From assembly GCF_040026395.1 (NCBI RefSeq), contig NZ_CP157278.1:1550001-1614000 (forward strand): a stretch of 64,000 nt of DNA, given 5' to 3'. Each line of letters starts with the position of its first letter. Within the stretch, counting starts at the first letter, position 1. This document shows, piece by piece, positions 40,901-49,560 of the stretch. Below the pieces are notes generated by a model. It saw only the letters and a list, made by a program, of their open reading frames with translations, had not been told where the DNA came from and searched no databases. This stretch comes from Pedobacter lusitanus. Its GTDB lineage: Bacteria; Bacteroidota; Bacteroidia; Sphingobacteriales; Sphingobacteriaceae. Both the position numbers and the translations under genes were made by a program.

Positions 40901-42747
40901 CCATAAGCTGCTGTTGCCGGCAGATTATTAAGCGTAATAACCTGGTTTGCTTTAGCTACAACAGTTAATTTTCCATTTATCGGGTTAAAAGTGTATTTGT
41001 CTGAGGCTAATCCGGAGACATCTACCAGAATATCATATACACCAGCCACAGATGCGGCATCAGCCTGGATTGTCAATGCCGGGGTCCCCGTGATAGCAGT
41101 TGCATCATCAGTACCTTTAAAGGTTCCGTAAACAAATGTCGCTACCGGATTCACACTGCCCTGTGTTTTCGTTTTATCTTCTGCTGTAATATTGAGCTGC
41201 GCTTTTGTAATTGTCAGTGTGCTGGTTACCTCAGCCGCCGGAGAATAATTTGCCCCTCCTGCCTGATTTGCTCTGATGATTACAGTACCTGATTTTTTAA
41301 TATTGATCTGATTACCTGCAGTAATCTCAGCAATTGCCGGATCATCTGAGGTATAAACTACTGCGTTCCCGCTAGCTCCGCCAGTAGCTGTTAAAACGAT
41401 ATTGGCATCACCATAAACTGATGAAAGTGTAGAAGGCAAGCCTGTAATTGTCTGTGGAGCTGCGGTTACGGTAATACTTTTTGTAGCAATCCCAGCTTCT
41501 GTGGTTGCATTTCCGGGCTCAGTTACTGTGATTACGGCCGTTCCACCTCCTATTATCTTTACAGTACTGCCTGTAAGCTGAAGAATTCCTGCAGGAGCTA
41601 CCGAATATTGAAAAGCAGTTAAACCTGCGGTACTGTTTGCTGTAAGCGTAAAATCGGGATCACCTACTTTGAATGTAGCAGGAAAAGTATTGGTGAAAGT
41701 AAGAGTTTGAGGTGATTTTTGCAGTGCGAGTGTAACTTTAGTTCCATCAATTACTATACCCAAAGTTCCTGCAGAATTACCACCAACTCTTGTTAAAGCA
41801 GTTGGCACAGTACCTCCTGGAGTTGCACCATCAGCCCAGACTCCATCCGGCGAAGTATTATAGCCAACAATTGATCCGTCCGCAAGACTCCGCTGCTCAA
41901 TGCGGCGGATACCATTTGCTTCTGAATTTAATATGATAGTTCCCCAGGTTCCTGATTTTCCGTTTACATTATTAAAATAGAATGCGGAGAGCCCGGATAT
42001 ACCACTGATCTGTTTACTGGCAACACCATCATCTTCAATAAATGTCCCTGCAACCGGCCGGCCTGTTCCCTCTTCATTATCATATAAAAACACCATATTT
42101 TTAGCTATACCTGAAGTAGCTGCAGTACTTCTGATTGCAGTAGCAAATTTTGGAGTCCCAGCCACATTTTGGCTCTTACTTACCGCAATCACCACTAAAG
42201 GCTGATCATCAGGAGAATGAAGTGTATAGGCAATAGCAGTAAGATCTGTTGCATCAGGATCATTAAGTGATAGCCTGAGAAACACCTTCCCTCTAAAAGA
42301 AGCCTTCACTGTTTCCTGTATAAACCATCCGGTATAACTACCATCTGCACCAGCGGTGAAAACTCCATAATCTGACTCCAGTTTACCCAGATCAGCAGAG
42401 CCATTCGTATCATTAGACCCGGCAATGGGCGGCATAAAATAATCACCAGCGTTATAATTTGGCGTACCCGGAATCACATTGGCAGGCGGCAGAATATACA
42501 TGTATCTGGGCGCACTGACATTCGATTCTTTAAGACTGACAATCTTGTTCTCATATCTATAGGTCTTACCTGGCTTTAGCCCTGTAATCTTAGCTCTGAA
42601 AGTATAAGGAAACCCACCACTTACGTCACCAAATGTCCCCGTTGGCCCCTCTATGTATTTCGGAAATATCAGCATTTCAAGCTTGGGCTCCTGTCCGAAT
42701 ACCTGTATGGAAAACAAGGTGAATAAAAATAGTAAAAGCTTTTTCAT
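37987..42747 (-). CDS. giant T9SS-secreted MBG-repeat adhesin-like protein with gliding-type C-terminal domain
   Basis: A 1586-residue exported protein. After the signal peptide (cleavage near QVFGQ) comes an unassigned domain of about 340 residues. Then follow about seven MBG-type units (openings such as LNVTADNKTRTYGTDNPVFTF-like) interspersed with about seven Ig-like/Big-like units (YGDANFDP...VKIVGTGTANITASF). The last 85 residues form the gliding-motility-associated C-terminal domain (NGDGVNEFLTIDG, PQGTYFCLIEY, FILKY), a type B signal for type IX secretion. The protein is thus expected to be exported and held at the cell surface by its PorP/SprF partner. Ligand unknown; adhesion is inferred from the repeats. 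Confidence 0.88.
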   Translation of the reverse strand: MKKLLLFLFTLFSIQVFGQEPKLEMLIFPKYIEGPTGTFGDVSGGFPYTFRAKITGLKPGKTYRYENKIVSLKESNVSAPRYMYILPPANVIPGTPNYNAGDYFMPPIAGSNDTNGSADLGKLESDYGVFTAGADGSYTGWFIQETVKASFRGKVFLRLSLNDPDATDLTAIAYTLHSPDDQPLVVIAVSKSQNVAGTPKFATAIRSTAATSGIAKNMVFLYDNEEGTGRPVAGTFIEDDGVASKQISGISGLSAFYFNNVNGKSGTWGTIILNSEANGIRRIEQRSLADGSIVGYNTSPDGVWADGATPGGTVPTALTRVGGNSAGTLGIVIDGTKVTLALQKSPQTLTFTNTFPATFKVGDPDFTLTANSTAGLTAFQYSVAPAGILQLTGSTVKIIGGGTAVITVTEPGNATTEAGIATKSITVTAAPQTITGLPSTLSSVYGDANIVLTATGGASGNAVVYTSDDPAIAEITAGNQINIKKSGTVIIRANQAGGANYSPAAEVTSTLTITKAQLNITAEDKTKTQGSVNPVATFVYGTFKGTDDATAITGTPALTIQADAASVAGVYDILVDVSGLASDKYTFNPINGKLTVVAKANQVITLNNLPATAAYGNQPLLFQATSNTANLITFTSSNPDIAIVEKDIVGEWTVKIIGAGEVDLTAQQAEDAAYGPATVSQHISIAKVPLKVIAEDKSKLTGEKDPIFTARYEGFVNGDDVSKLTGTLAFTKQADGTGFLIVPAGLSSANYVITFVNGKLTEGSVAFAPIRKTYGDAAFDPGAISSAGKPVYTVANSAVAIVNPAGLLEIKGTGSTTVTATFASGATGTTTLNVDQKTVVITADPQTRIYAQENPLLTVNYSGLAYGETESVLTVKPQISTTATINSAVGTYAINAGSAVASNYKFSYQQGVLTITRAALAVKADDKSKVYGQANPELTLSYTGLAPQDNVAGLNLKAVVGTIAVAGSGVNTYPVTVSGLTVTTNYQVSYQPGILTVKPAPLNIKADNAERGAGQADPVFTFTYTGFVNGDNAASLTTAPLATTTATAASGKGTYPISVSNAVAANYTISYTEGQLHIRSLPVITYANLPAVTYGDANFDPAASSDAGVQPVYSSDNLSVAVIENGRVKIVGTGTANITASFAATADFVAAIATKSLTVAKRILIVRADNKSRLYGQSNPVLTATYDGFVNGETLATAVSAPALLTTVAKPLSPAGTYTISGSAASALNYTISYEAGILSVGKAVLNVTADNKTRTYGTDNPVFTFKYSGFVNAEGETVVSNSPVASTVAVKSSAAGTYPIVLSGASADNYTFNYTSGILTITSTTRTITLDVISTKFVGDADFTPDAILTSGETPVFSTSDPAVATIIDNKVHLVGAGNVMITATAPVNSNYATTPSASRLLVVNKVEQTITFENIPVLQIDGTYTLKASSSAGLPVTYTVSRPELVSLTGTSIKGLRIGKAQITAVQAGDNRYAAARMVVQEVQITDAAGEAVKVHPALSINGDGVNEFLTIDGIKDYPLNKVTIINRNGLKVFDIEGYDNDQHVFLGKSKSGENLPQGTYFCLIEYQSDSHVKRKTGYFILKY

Positions 42748-42784
42748 CTATATTAGTTTAAAATGAGTCTGTTTGAGAAGAGCA

Positions 42785-43519
42785 TTATTTGCTCATAAGT
42801 GTAGTTACCTTCAGGCTGGATAGATTATCACCTGACAAATAAAGCAGGTAAACATTCTTTGTTTCTACAGGTAAGGTAAATGTACTGGTAGCCAGTACTG
42901 TTTGATCTGCACGATCTTTTATCGTCAGCAAAAAATCTTTTACTGGTCTGGAAGCCTGATCTTTTCCCAGTAAAAGTCTTTTAAACCCGGAAAATGAACC
43001 GGAAGCATTTAGAAATTCACCTATCTGGATTGGCTGATTTAAATAAGGAATATAAGTAGTTGTAGATACATAGACATTTATCTTATCAGGTAAAAACTTA
43101 GAAAAATTAGCCAGGCTGATTTTAATAAATCCAGCATCCGGTTTTTCCTCCTTGTCAAAATTATTCAATTTGGCATCAACGATTCTCAGGACAGAATTGG
43201 CATTTGACATGAACATAAAATATGGATGAAGTACAAAGGCTTCCACTGAAATAGAAGTGTCCAGCAGCAATACATCTTCTTCATAGAATCTGAAACGATT
43301 CTGACCAGAAACCAAACTAATATTCTGATCTGCATCACTACCTTTTCCACTTAACGGAAATTTATAGTTATCACCCTGTATCACACTGATATTGGCATTA
43401 GTACGATCGGTTATAGACACACTGCCAAACCGAGGATCTTTAATCACCTCTCCTTTTGAACAGGAAGAAAGACTAAAAATTATGGAAGTAAATAAAATCA
43501 GGTAAAAGATTATTCTCAT
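42785..43519 (-). CDS. surface or periplasmic lipoprotein, possibly DUF4397-like
   Basis: A 244-residue lipoprotein (lipobox SLSSC, Cys at residue 20). Two related beta-rich halves are seen: one around QNRFRFYEEDVLLLDTSISVEAF and FMFMSN, the other ending in TFTLPVETKNVYLLYLSG. This pattern recalls the DUF4397 family of Bacteroidota lipoproteins, but I am not certain. It sits between the beta-helix lipoprotein and the adhesin (38-base gap), so it may help anchor or display the adhesin. Confidence 0.65.
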   Translation of the reverse strand: MRIIFYLILFTSIIFSLSSCSKGEVIKDPRFGSVSITDRTNANISVIQGDNYKFPLSGKGSDADQNISLVSGQNRFRFYEEDVLLLDTSISVEAFVLHPYFMFMSNANSVLRIVDAKLNNFDKEEKPDAGFIKISLANFSKFLPDKINVYVSTTTYIPYLNQPIQIGEFLNASGSFSGFKRLLLGKDQASRPVKDFLLTIKDRADQTVLATSTFTLPVETKNVYLLYLSGDNLSSLKVTTLMSK

Positions 43520-43531
43520 TGTTTAGGAATA

Positions 43532-43574
43532 ATGAAAGAGCAGTCCCCATAATAACGGGACACTGCTCTTTCAT
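43532..43574 (-). terminator. hairpin between the beta-helix and small lipoprotein genes
   Basis: ATGAAAGAGCAGT (43532-43544) pairs perfectly with ACTGCTCTTTCAT (43562-43574), with CCC/GGG added inside after a 2-base bulge. There is little T-tract on the minus strand, so it may be an attenuator or mRNA-processing hairpin rather than a full stop. Confidence 0.5.
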
Positions 43575-43615
43575 AGATGATAAATTTCTTATTTAATAAT
43601 CTCAGTATTAAAATA

Positions 43616-45013
43616 TTAGTCCTGAGGAGCAAAGTTAGCCCATCCTGAATTCCAGTCTGAGTAATTTGACTCTAATACAGCACCTTTAGTACTAGCTGCA
43701 TCACGTGGATATAAATTCAATAATGAATAAGTAGCACGTAAATCTGTAGTATAGAAAGGACTTAAGTTAGCTTCACCATCAGTACCTAAACCGATAAATG
43801 CATCAGCACTTGCAGATGCAAGAGTTGAGTTTACGCTTCCAGTTAATGAAACTGCAGTTGCAGGAGAGAATACTGTTGTGTATGAATGTACAATGTTATT
43901 AGTGAAACCACCAGCAGTTGCATTAGTTTCAGTTCCGCTTTGGAATTCAGCACCTGTATTGTAACCAGCAATGATTGAATTAGTGATTGAAAGATCAGAA
44001 TTTCTTCTCCAACGGTTACCAGCACGTAATCCTGTGTTAGCACTTGAATATCCAAGTAAAGTGAAGTTTGAATAAGTTGGTTTTGTTCTAGGTGAAGCTG
44101 TTGAACCAGTTCCGTCGTTATCAGACTCAATACCATTTGAATCAGAAACACCACCACTTGTACTATGAGTAGATTGTGGATCTTTTAAACTGATTGCATA
44201 TTGAATAGTTCCTGAATAACCGAAATCAGTATCAAAATCATCATCATCGTTACCTAAAGCGATCAGATATTTTGGACTAACTGTACCACCAAAGAATTCA
44301 AATGCATCATCAGCACCAAAAGATACCTGTACGTGATCGATAGTAGTTCCTGAACCAACTCCACCCATAGTTAAACCATTGATTTCATTGTTTGGAGCTA
44401 ATAAATAACCAGCATACTCAATACGTACATACTGAAGTTTACCTGAATTATCAGCAGGTACATTTCCACCGTAAGTAAGGTCTACTCCTAATGAAACACC
44501 ATTTGCATCATAACCTGGTAAACCTTCAATAACTGTTGTAGATGGTTTGTTGGTAGTTGAATTACCTAATATAATTACACCACCGAAATCACCTGCAGCA
44601 CGTGAACCTTTAGCTTTTGGAGTTGTAAATACGATCGGATTTGATGGAGTACCAACTGCATCAATTTTAGATCCTCTTGTAATTACCAATACTCCTGCGA
44701 TTGAGTTAACTACTGAAGTTGAAGGATCAACTTTGTAATTTACTTTTTCTCCTGTAGTGATGATAGTACCTGGTTTAATAGTAAGTTTTGCTCCGCCAGT
44801 CACATAAACTACACCATTTAATTTGTAAACTTTTCCAGGACTTAGTGTTCTGTTTGCGGTAATATTACCGGTGATTACAGAATCCGCTCCAGGAAAAGGC
44901 CCGCCAGCGCCAGTTGAACGATCAAAATTTCCATCATTACTTTTTTTACAGCCTGCGACTGCGAATGCGGCAATTGCTACAATTGCGATCGCTTGTTTTG
45001 TGAATTTTTTCAT
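43616..45013 (-). CDS. beta-helix surface lipoprotein linked to a TonB receptor
   Basis: A 465-residue lipoprotein (lipobox AVAGC, Cys at residue 22). The body is Gly/Ser/Thr/Asn-rich and has the short-strand repeat pattern of a right-handed parallel beta-helix: GVLVITRGSKIDAVGTPSNPIVFTTPK, LQYVRIEYAG, IDHVQVSFGADDAFEFFGGTVSPKYLIAL, FTLLGYSSANTGLRAGNRW. The acidic patch GNDDDDFDTDFG could bind metal. Proteins of this kind often follow TonB receptors in Bacteroidota; the function is not established, to my knowledge. It lies 191 bases downstream of the receptor gene, on the same strand. Confidence 0.75.
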   Translation of the reverse strand: MKKFTKQAIAIVAIAAFAVAGCKKSNDGNFDRSTGAGGPFPGADSVITGNITANRTLSPGKVYKLNGVVYVTGGAKLTIKPGTIITTGEKVNYKVDPSTSVVNSIAGVLVITRGSKIDAVGTPSNPIVFTTPKAKGSRAAGDFGGVIILGNSTTNKPSTTVIEGLPGYDANGVSLGVDLTYGGNVPADNSGKLQYVRIEYAGYLLAPNNEINGLTMGGVGSGTTIDHVQVSFGADDAFEFFGGTVSPKYLIALGNDDDDFDTDFGYSGTIQYAISLKDPQSTHSTSGGVSDSNGIESDNDGTGSTASPRTKPTYSNFTLLGYSSANTGLRAGNRWRRNSDLSITNSIIAGYNTGAEFQSGTETNATAGGFTNNIVHSYTTVFSPATAVSLTGSVNSTLASASADAFIGLGTDGEANLSPFYTTDLRATYSLLNLYPRDAASTKGAVLESNYSDWNSGWANFAPQD

Positions 45014-45204
45014 TGTTTTTTTTAAATGGTTTATGGTTTTTTATTATGTAATAAAGTTAACAGTTCAGTGTTTTTATAAGTACTATTTTATGTTAAGTTT
45101 TTATTAATAATTAATTGACTAAAAGATATTTACAAAAATTACATACAGTAACAGTTGATATTTTAACATCAACGAATAACCAGTCTGTCCTGGATTTTTT
45201 TCTT

Positions 45205-48200
45205 CTAGAATTTATAGGTAAATGCCATACTTACATTGGTACCTGATTTAACCTGGTAAGTGATTTTATCACCGTCACTTTCTTTATATTTATCTGTATG
45301 TCCTTCCTTTAAAGTATAAGGTGTATCTCCGCCGCCGCCATCATATCCGTTGATATTTTTATAAAAACGGGTTTGAGCATTCAGCAGATTGGAAATATTC
45401 AGTTTCAATTCCCCTCTTTGTTTAAAAAGCCTGGTGAATACCTGAAAATCAATTAGATCCCGCCCCATTTCATACTCAATTTCCAAAGGGCTGAAATGTA
45501 TTGTATTGGTTCTGTATCCTGATTTGTTATAAACTACGTTTACACCGTATTTATCCTGAGTATAAGATAAACCAACATTCACAATCCATGGAGACTGGCC
45601 ATAAAGGGCTCTCTTTGATTTAACTTCTTTAACAATTTCATTATTGGCTCCTTCATAACTAAGTGCAACTACATTGGATTTAATAATAGTTCCGTTTCCA
45701 AAAACAGAAAGATTACGCAGCCATTGTTTGTCTGCAATAAAACCCAGTGACTTTCTGACCTCCATTTCCAATCCGTAGTTAACAGCAGATTTCTGGTTTT
45801 GGAATGCATACTGATCTACCGCCATATCCTGAATAAACACCAGCTCAATTGGCTTATCAAAATGTTTATAAAATCCTGATAAAGAAACAATTTCACCCGG
45901 AGAAGGATACCACTCCAGTCTTAAATCTGTATTATTAATCTGTGTACTTTTCACATTGGAACCTCTGATCCTGGCATCAAGAATCGGATCGTATAAATTA
46001 AAAACAGAAGTCTCTCTGAAATCCGGTCTGACTAAAGTGGTAGCATACGACCCTCTGATATTGATATTATCTGTGATACTGTAGGTTACATTTACTGAAG
46101 GAAGAAATTTCTTATTATCATCTGTATTGGTTTCTGCATCCTTCGTTTTCAATTGGGTATTGGAAAGTTTATAAGCATCATACCTGACTCCATAAACCAG
46201 TCTTAATTTTTTTAAGAGATGCTGATCCAGCATTACGTAGGCACTCTGAGAATTTGCCTTACCAGTAAACTGGCCACCCATATCATCAGGAACACTATAA
46301 AAGGCCTGAGTTGCGCCACTACCAACTTTATCCGGAGCAAGACTATATTCATAAGGAGCAACAAACAGAATTGGATTTACTGCATTGTAGATCTCAATAG
46401 TATAGTTGGAAAGATTTCTTTTTTTATAAAAGCCGCTATAACCAACTTTAACTAAGCTTTTATCATTCATAAAGTCAAAAGACCGGCTTAGATTAACTCC
46501 CCAGTTATAGTCCTTTTCTCTTGTATCTGTGTACAAACGATAATCAGGGTTACCATCGTTCTGCTGGGAGTTTGCAACCAGATAACGTTGAAAATAAGGA
46601 ACTCCATTTACTGAACCAGACCCAAACGCTGTGAATTTACGTCTGTCATCTATAGTCTGACTTACATTTGTAAAAGAGCCGTTCCAGGTTAGCTTAATCC
46701 CCGATTCTCCTAAAGTATGTTCTCCTTCCAGTTTATGCTGCAAAACTGTCGTGTTCTTTGGATCCTGAATATTGAACTGTCTTCTGTATTCTGGTCCCGT
46801 CTTCTGCTCATCTGTAGGATCCCTGCTTTCTGAGGTAATGAAATCATTGTTATATACATGAGAATACATATTTCTGAATCCCAGCTTAAATCCTTTACCT
46901 TGAATACCAAGATTTAATAAGGCACTTATAGTGGAATTGTATTTATAGATTTTCCCATTCTGACGAATATTTACACTATCAATTGATGAAGGCGTAAATC
47001 CCCCTCTGGTACTTATGAAATCATTAATTTCCTGACTGTTACGTAAGGTAGCCCCTCCTACAAATCCAAAACTCAGTCCGTCTTTCAATGAATAAACCCG
47101 GCCAAAAGATAAACGATAATTCTGATTCGGCTCAAAACCATAACGATACAACCTGAATCCTTCCGGATCAAAAGCTTTACTTTGAGCAATCATATAATCC
47201 GGTGGCAAACCATTACGATCCCAGCTTCTTAAGCCTAATGGCAATTTGTGACTGTTATCCATAAAGCCAAAAACTTCAGCTCCACCACGTTTTCCAGCCT
47301 GCCTGAAATCTTTACCAATGGTATTGGTATTATAACCTGTTCCAATCTGAAACTGTGTAAAATTTTGTACAGGAATATCTAAGGTATTTACAATCACTTG
47401 TCCTCCGGCAAATTCTGAAGACAAATCCGGCGTAGCAGTTTTATTGACTACGATGTTACTTACCATCTCTGCCGGGATTGCATCAAAAGAGAAATTTCGG
47501 CGGTTCATATCGGTACTTGGCTGTGTTACCCCATCAATTTGCGCCTGGTTATACCGATCACTTAATCCTCGTACCACAACATACCGGTTATCTACTACAT
47601 TTAAACCACTTACACGTTTAAGGATGGCCCCGACATTATTATCAGGAGTTCGTGAGATCTGTGCTGCTGAAATCCCGTCGGTAATACCAGCTGCATTTTT
47701 CTGTTTTGCATACAAACCTGCTGCAGAAGCTTTTTGATAACCCGAAGTGACTACAACTTCTTTTAATGCATTAGCCGAAGGTTTCATAGCGATATCCAGC
47801 TTCGTGATTCCCCCGGCTTTTATTTGCACACCCGTAATTTTTTGTGTCTGATAAGAAATATAACTGATCTCCAGCGTATAAGTTCCCGGAGGAAGTGACA
47901 GCGTATAAGTTCCATCAATTGCACTTTGCATTCCTGAACCTAATTCTACAACTCTGATACTGGCACTTGGAAAAGTCTCACCTTTTTCATCGCTGACTGT
48001 GCCGGTAATTTTTCCCGGCTCCGGCTTTTTTACCGGATGCTTTACAATTAAACGGACTGAAATATTTGAGTTTAGTATAGAAAAGTCAAGATTAGTCTTT
48101 TTTTCAAGATCATCCAGAACCTGTTTAAGGGGTAAATGATTATAGCTAATGTTCTGTAACTGAATCCCTCCCATCTGAGCAGGATCAAAGACAAAAGTAA

Positions 48201-48396
48201 AGGAAGATTGTTTGTCCAGCTCTTTTAATAAAGCCTGAGCAGTACAGTTTTTATAACTCAGGGTAACAGTTGCATTAAGGTTCTGAGCTTTGGAAGTATT
48301 ATAAAATGATAGTAAAATAACAAGGAAACTAATGAGTAATAAGGGTTTAATAGGATATACTGTATATTTTTTTTTGGACAGTAAATATATAATCAT
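45205..48396 (-). CDS. TonB-dependent receptor with STN and carboxypeptidase-regulatory-like domains
   Basis: A 1063-residue outer-membrane receptor. In order: N-terminal signal segment (about 17-38), an STN/secretin-like domain (about 45-118, ALLKELDKQSSFTFVFDPAQM), a carboxypeptidase-regulatory-like sandwich (about 128-215, GTVSDEKGETFPSASIRVVE), a plug (about 225-345, NVVDNRYVVVRGLSDRYNQ) and a barrel ending in NVSMAFTYKF. The STN domain marks a signal-transducing receptor that contacts a FecR anti-sigma factor, encoded just upstream with FecI. The ligand is unknown. A plus-strand small RNA unit begins opposite its start codon. Confidence 0.93.
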   Translation of the reverse strand: MIIYLLSKKKYTVYPIKPLLLISFLVILLSFYNTSKAQNLNATVTLSYKNCTAQALLKELDKQSSFTFVFDPAQMGGIQLQNISYNHLPLKQVLDDLEKKTNLDFSILNSNISVRLIVKHPVKKPEPGKITGTVSDEKGETFPSASIRVVELGSGMQSAIDGTYTLSLPPGTYTLEISYISYQTQKITGVQIKAGGITKLDIAMKPSANALKEVVVTSGYQKASAAGLYAKQKNAAGITDGISAAQISRTPDNNVGAILKRVSGLNVVDNRYVVVRGLSDRYNQAQIDGVTQPSTDMNRRNFSFDAIPAEMVSNIVVNKTATPDLSSEFAGGQVIVNTLDIPVQNFTQFQIGTGYNTNTIGKDFRQAGKRGGAEVFGFMDNSHKLPLGLRSWDRNGLPPDYMIAQSKAFDPEGFRLYRYGFEPNQNYRLSFGRVYSLKDGLSFGFVGGATLRNSQEINDFISTRGGFTPSSIDSVNIRQNGKIYKYNSTISALLNLGIQGKGFKLGFRNMYSHVYNNDFITSESRDPTDEQKTGPEYRRQFNIQDPKNTTVLQHKLEGEHTLGESGIKLTWNGSFTNVSQTIDDRRKFTAFGSGSVNGVPYFQRYLVANSQQNDGNPDYRLYTDTREKDYNWGVNLSRSFDFMNDKSLVKVGYSGFYKKRNLSNYTIEIYNAVNPILFVAPYEYSLAPDKVGSGATQAFYSVPDDMGGQFTGKANSQSAYVMLDQHLLKKLRLVYGVRYDAYKLSNTQLKTKDAETNTDDNKKFLPSVNVTYSITDNINIRGSYATTLVRPDFRETSVFNLYDPILDARIRGSNVKSTQINNTDLRLEWYPSPGEIVSLSGFYKHFDKPIELVFIQDMAVDQYAFQNQKSAVNYGLEMEVRKSLGFIADKQWLRNLSVFGNGTIIKSNVVALSYEGANNEIVKEVKSKRALYGQSPWIVNVGLSYTQDKYGVNVVYNKSGYRTNTIHFSPLEIEYEMGRDLIDFQVFTRLFKQRGELKLNISNLLNAQTRFYKNINGYDGGGGDTPYTLKEGHTDKYKESDGDKITYQVKSGTNVSMAFTYKF

Positions 48397-48403
48397 ACTT
48401 TTG
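48373..48403 (+). promoter_or_regulatory. full Bacteroidota promoter on the strand opposite the TonB receptor start
   Basis: TTTG (48373-48376), a 19-base spacer, then TACTTTTG (48396-48403): an exact match to the -33/-7 consensus TTTG-N19-TAnnTTTG, the best promoter match in this window. It points into the 137-bp gap toward fecR. Confidence 0.6.
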
Positions 48404-48407
48404 GAAT

Positions 48408-48506
48408 GGTTTATTGCGCCTGTGAATCGTAATTTATCATTGTTTTTTGCCGGTCTTACCGGTAATCAGGAGAAGTACTGCCGCCAGCGGTACTTCTCTT
48501 TTTTTT
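48408..48506 (+). ncRNA. candidate cis-antisense small RNA (DonS-like layout)
   Basis: A consensus promoter upstream and an intrinsic terminator downstream define an RNA of about 100 nt that has no ORF of note. It is complementary to the leader of the TonB-receptor mRNA, on the strand opposite to all flanking genes. In Bacteroides, cis-antisense RNAs such as DonS in the same position (between the sigma/anti-sigma genes and susC) repress the operon. By position this could be the counterpart in a FecIR/STN-receptor locus. Expression is not shown; the exact start is inferred from the promoter. Confidence 0.45.
48470..48506 (+). terminator. intrinsic terminator of the antisense RNA
   Basis: GAGAAGTAC (48470-48478) pairs perfectly with GTACTTCTC (48490-48498), with a possible inner CCGC/GCGG contact, and is followed by eight Ts (48499-48506). 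The minus strand has no T-run after this hairpin, so it works for a plus-strand transcript. Confidence 0.75.
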
Positions 48507-48533
48507 GTACATCGTACATGGTCTATTAAGCGC

Positions 48534-49517
48534 TCAATTCATAATAACATACCCCTCAGGGATTTTTTTAAACTTTAAATGGTGAGTAAATAAAAGCGTA
48601 TGGATTACATCTTTAACAGGTTCATTTCTAAATCTGCCACTAATTGCAAAACCTTTCAGGTCTTCTTTATCAAATTGCAGGGTAATATTGTAATAAGAGG
48701 CTATACGGGCTAAAGCTTCTGTCAGACTGGTATTATCAAACTCCAGCGTACCATCTTCTGTATAAGATTTGATTTCTCCTGCCGCAGCAAATACACCCTT
48801 TGTCCCTTTATTACCAATCTGACTATATTGCTGACCAGGAATAAGCCTCAAAGGCGCAAAACCTTTCTCCTTACTTCCTATTTCAACTTTACCAGTGTAT
48901 AAACGTACTTTCTCCAGCTGATAGGCTTTGTAATTTTCTACGGTGAAAGAGGTACCTAAAGCTGTAGTAGATAATCTGGCAGAATAAACAGTAAATGGTC
49001 TGTGCTTATCTTTTGCAATTTCAAAGAAACCTTTTCCTCTGACCAGAAACACTTTACGGTTGTTTGGAGCAAACGAAGCCGGGTATTTGAATACCGAACC
49101 GGAATTAAGCGTAACAACGGAATGATCTGCCAGTGTTATAATCTTCACTGACCCGACAGGTACACTCACGGTAGTATAGATGGATTGCTGCTTCAGATTC
49201 TCTGTCTTACGATAAGTTAAATACCCTATTGCAGACACCAATAGTAAAGAAGCTGCTACAGCCAGTCTTACAAAAAGTTTGAATACAGATCTTCCTTTAA
49301 CCTGTGGAACTATCACAGGTTCTTCTGCTATTAAAGGTTTTTCTGCTTTAACGAATTCGCTGATCATTACCGGTTCTTCTACTGCAGGCATAAGATTCTG
49401 ATAGTCATTATCAAATTCTCCATTTTCTACCAGCAGGAAAAATGCATCCAGTTCTGCTGCATTCAATTCCTTTTCAAGAAACCTACGGTATAGATTCTTT
49501 TTCTCACTCGACTTCAT
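48534..49517 (-). CDS. fecR: FecR-family anti-sigma factor
   Basis: A 327-residue inner-membrane protein: a cytoplasmic N-terminus (about 1-80, with ELNAAELDAFFLLVENGEFD), one membrane segment (about 86-104, LFVRLAVAASLLLVSAIGYL), a periplasmic FecR domain (about 115-230, VSVPVGSVKIITLADHSVVTLNSGS and GKGFFEIAKDKHRPFTVYS) and a C-terminal STN-like module (about 255-327) that would contact the receptor. It holds the FecI sigma factor inactive until the TonB receptor reports its ligand. It lies between fecI and the receptor gene, all on the same strand. Confidence 0.93.
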   Translation of the reverse strand: MKSSEKKNLYRRFLEKELNAAELDAFFLLVENGEFDNDYQNLMPAVEEPVMISEFVKAEKPLIAEEPVIVPQVKGRSVFKLFVRLAVAASLLLVSAIGYLTYRKTENLKQQSIYTTVSVPVGSVKIITLADHSVVTLNSGSVFKYPASFAPNNRKVFLVRGKGFFEIAKDKHRPFTVYSARLSTTALGTSFTVENYKAYQLEKVRLYTGKVEIGSKEKGFAPLRLIPGQQYSQIGNKGTKGVFAAAGEIKSYTEDGTLEFDNTSLTEALARIASYYNITLQFDKEDLKGFAISGRFRNEPVKDVIHTLLFTHHLKFKKIPEGYVIMN

Positions 49518-49560
49518 ACTACTATATACTATCAGGTGGGATACTTAGGGGGGATGATAA

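Noticed and set aside
38000..42500. Repeated DNA within the adhesin as a possible CRISPR or mobile repeat
   Set aside because: The repeats are protein-level domain repeats with diverged DNA; unit lengths and reading frame are kept.
48470..48506. The hairpin as a terminator for fecR on the minus strand
   Set aside because: No T-run follows it on the minus strand; the eight Ts are on the plus strand only.
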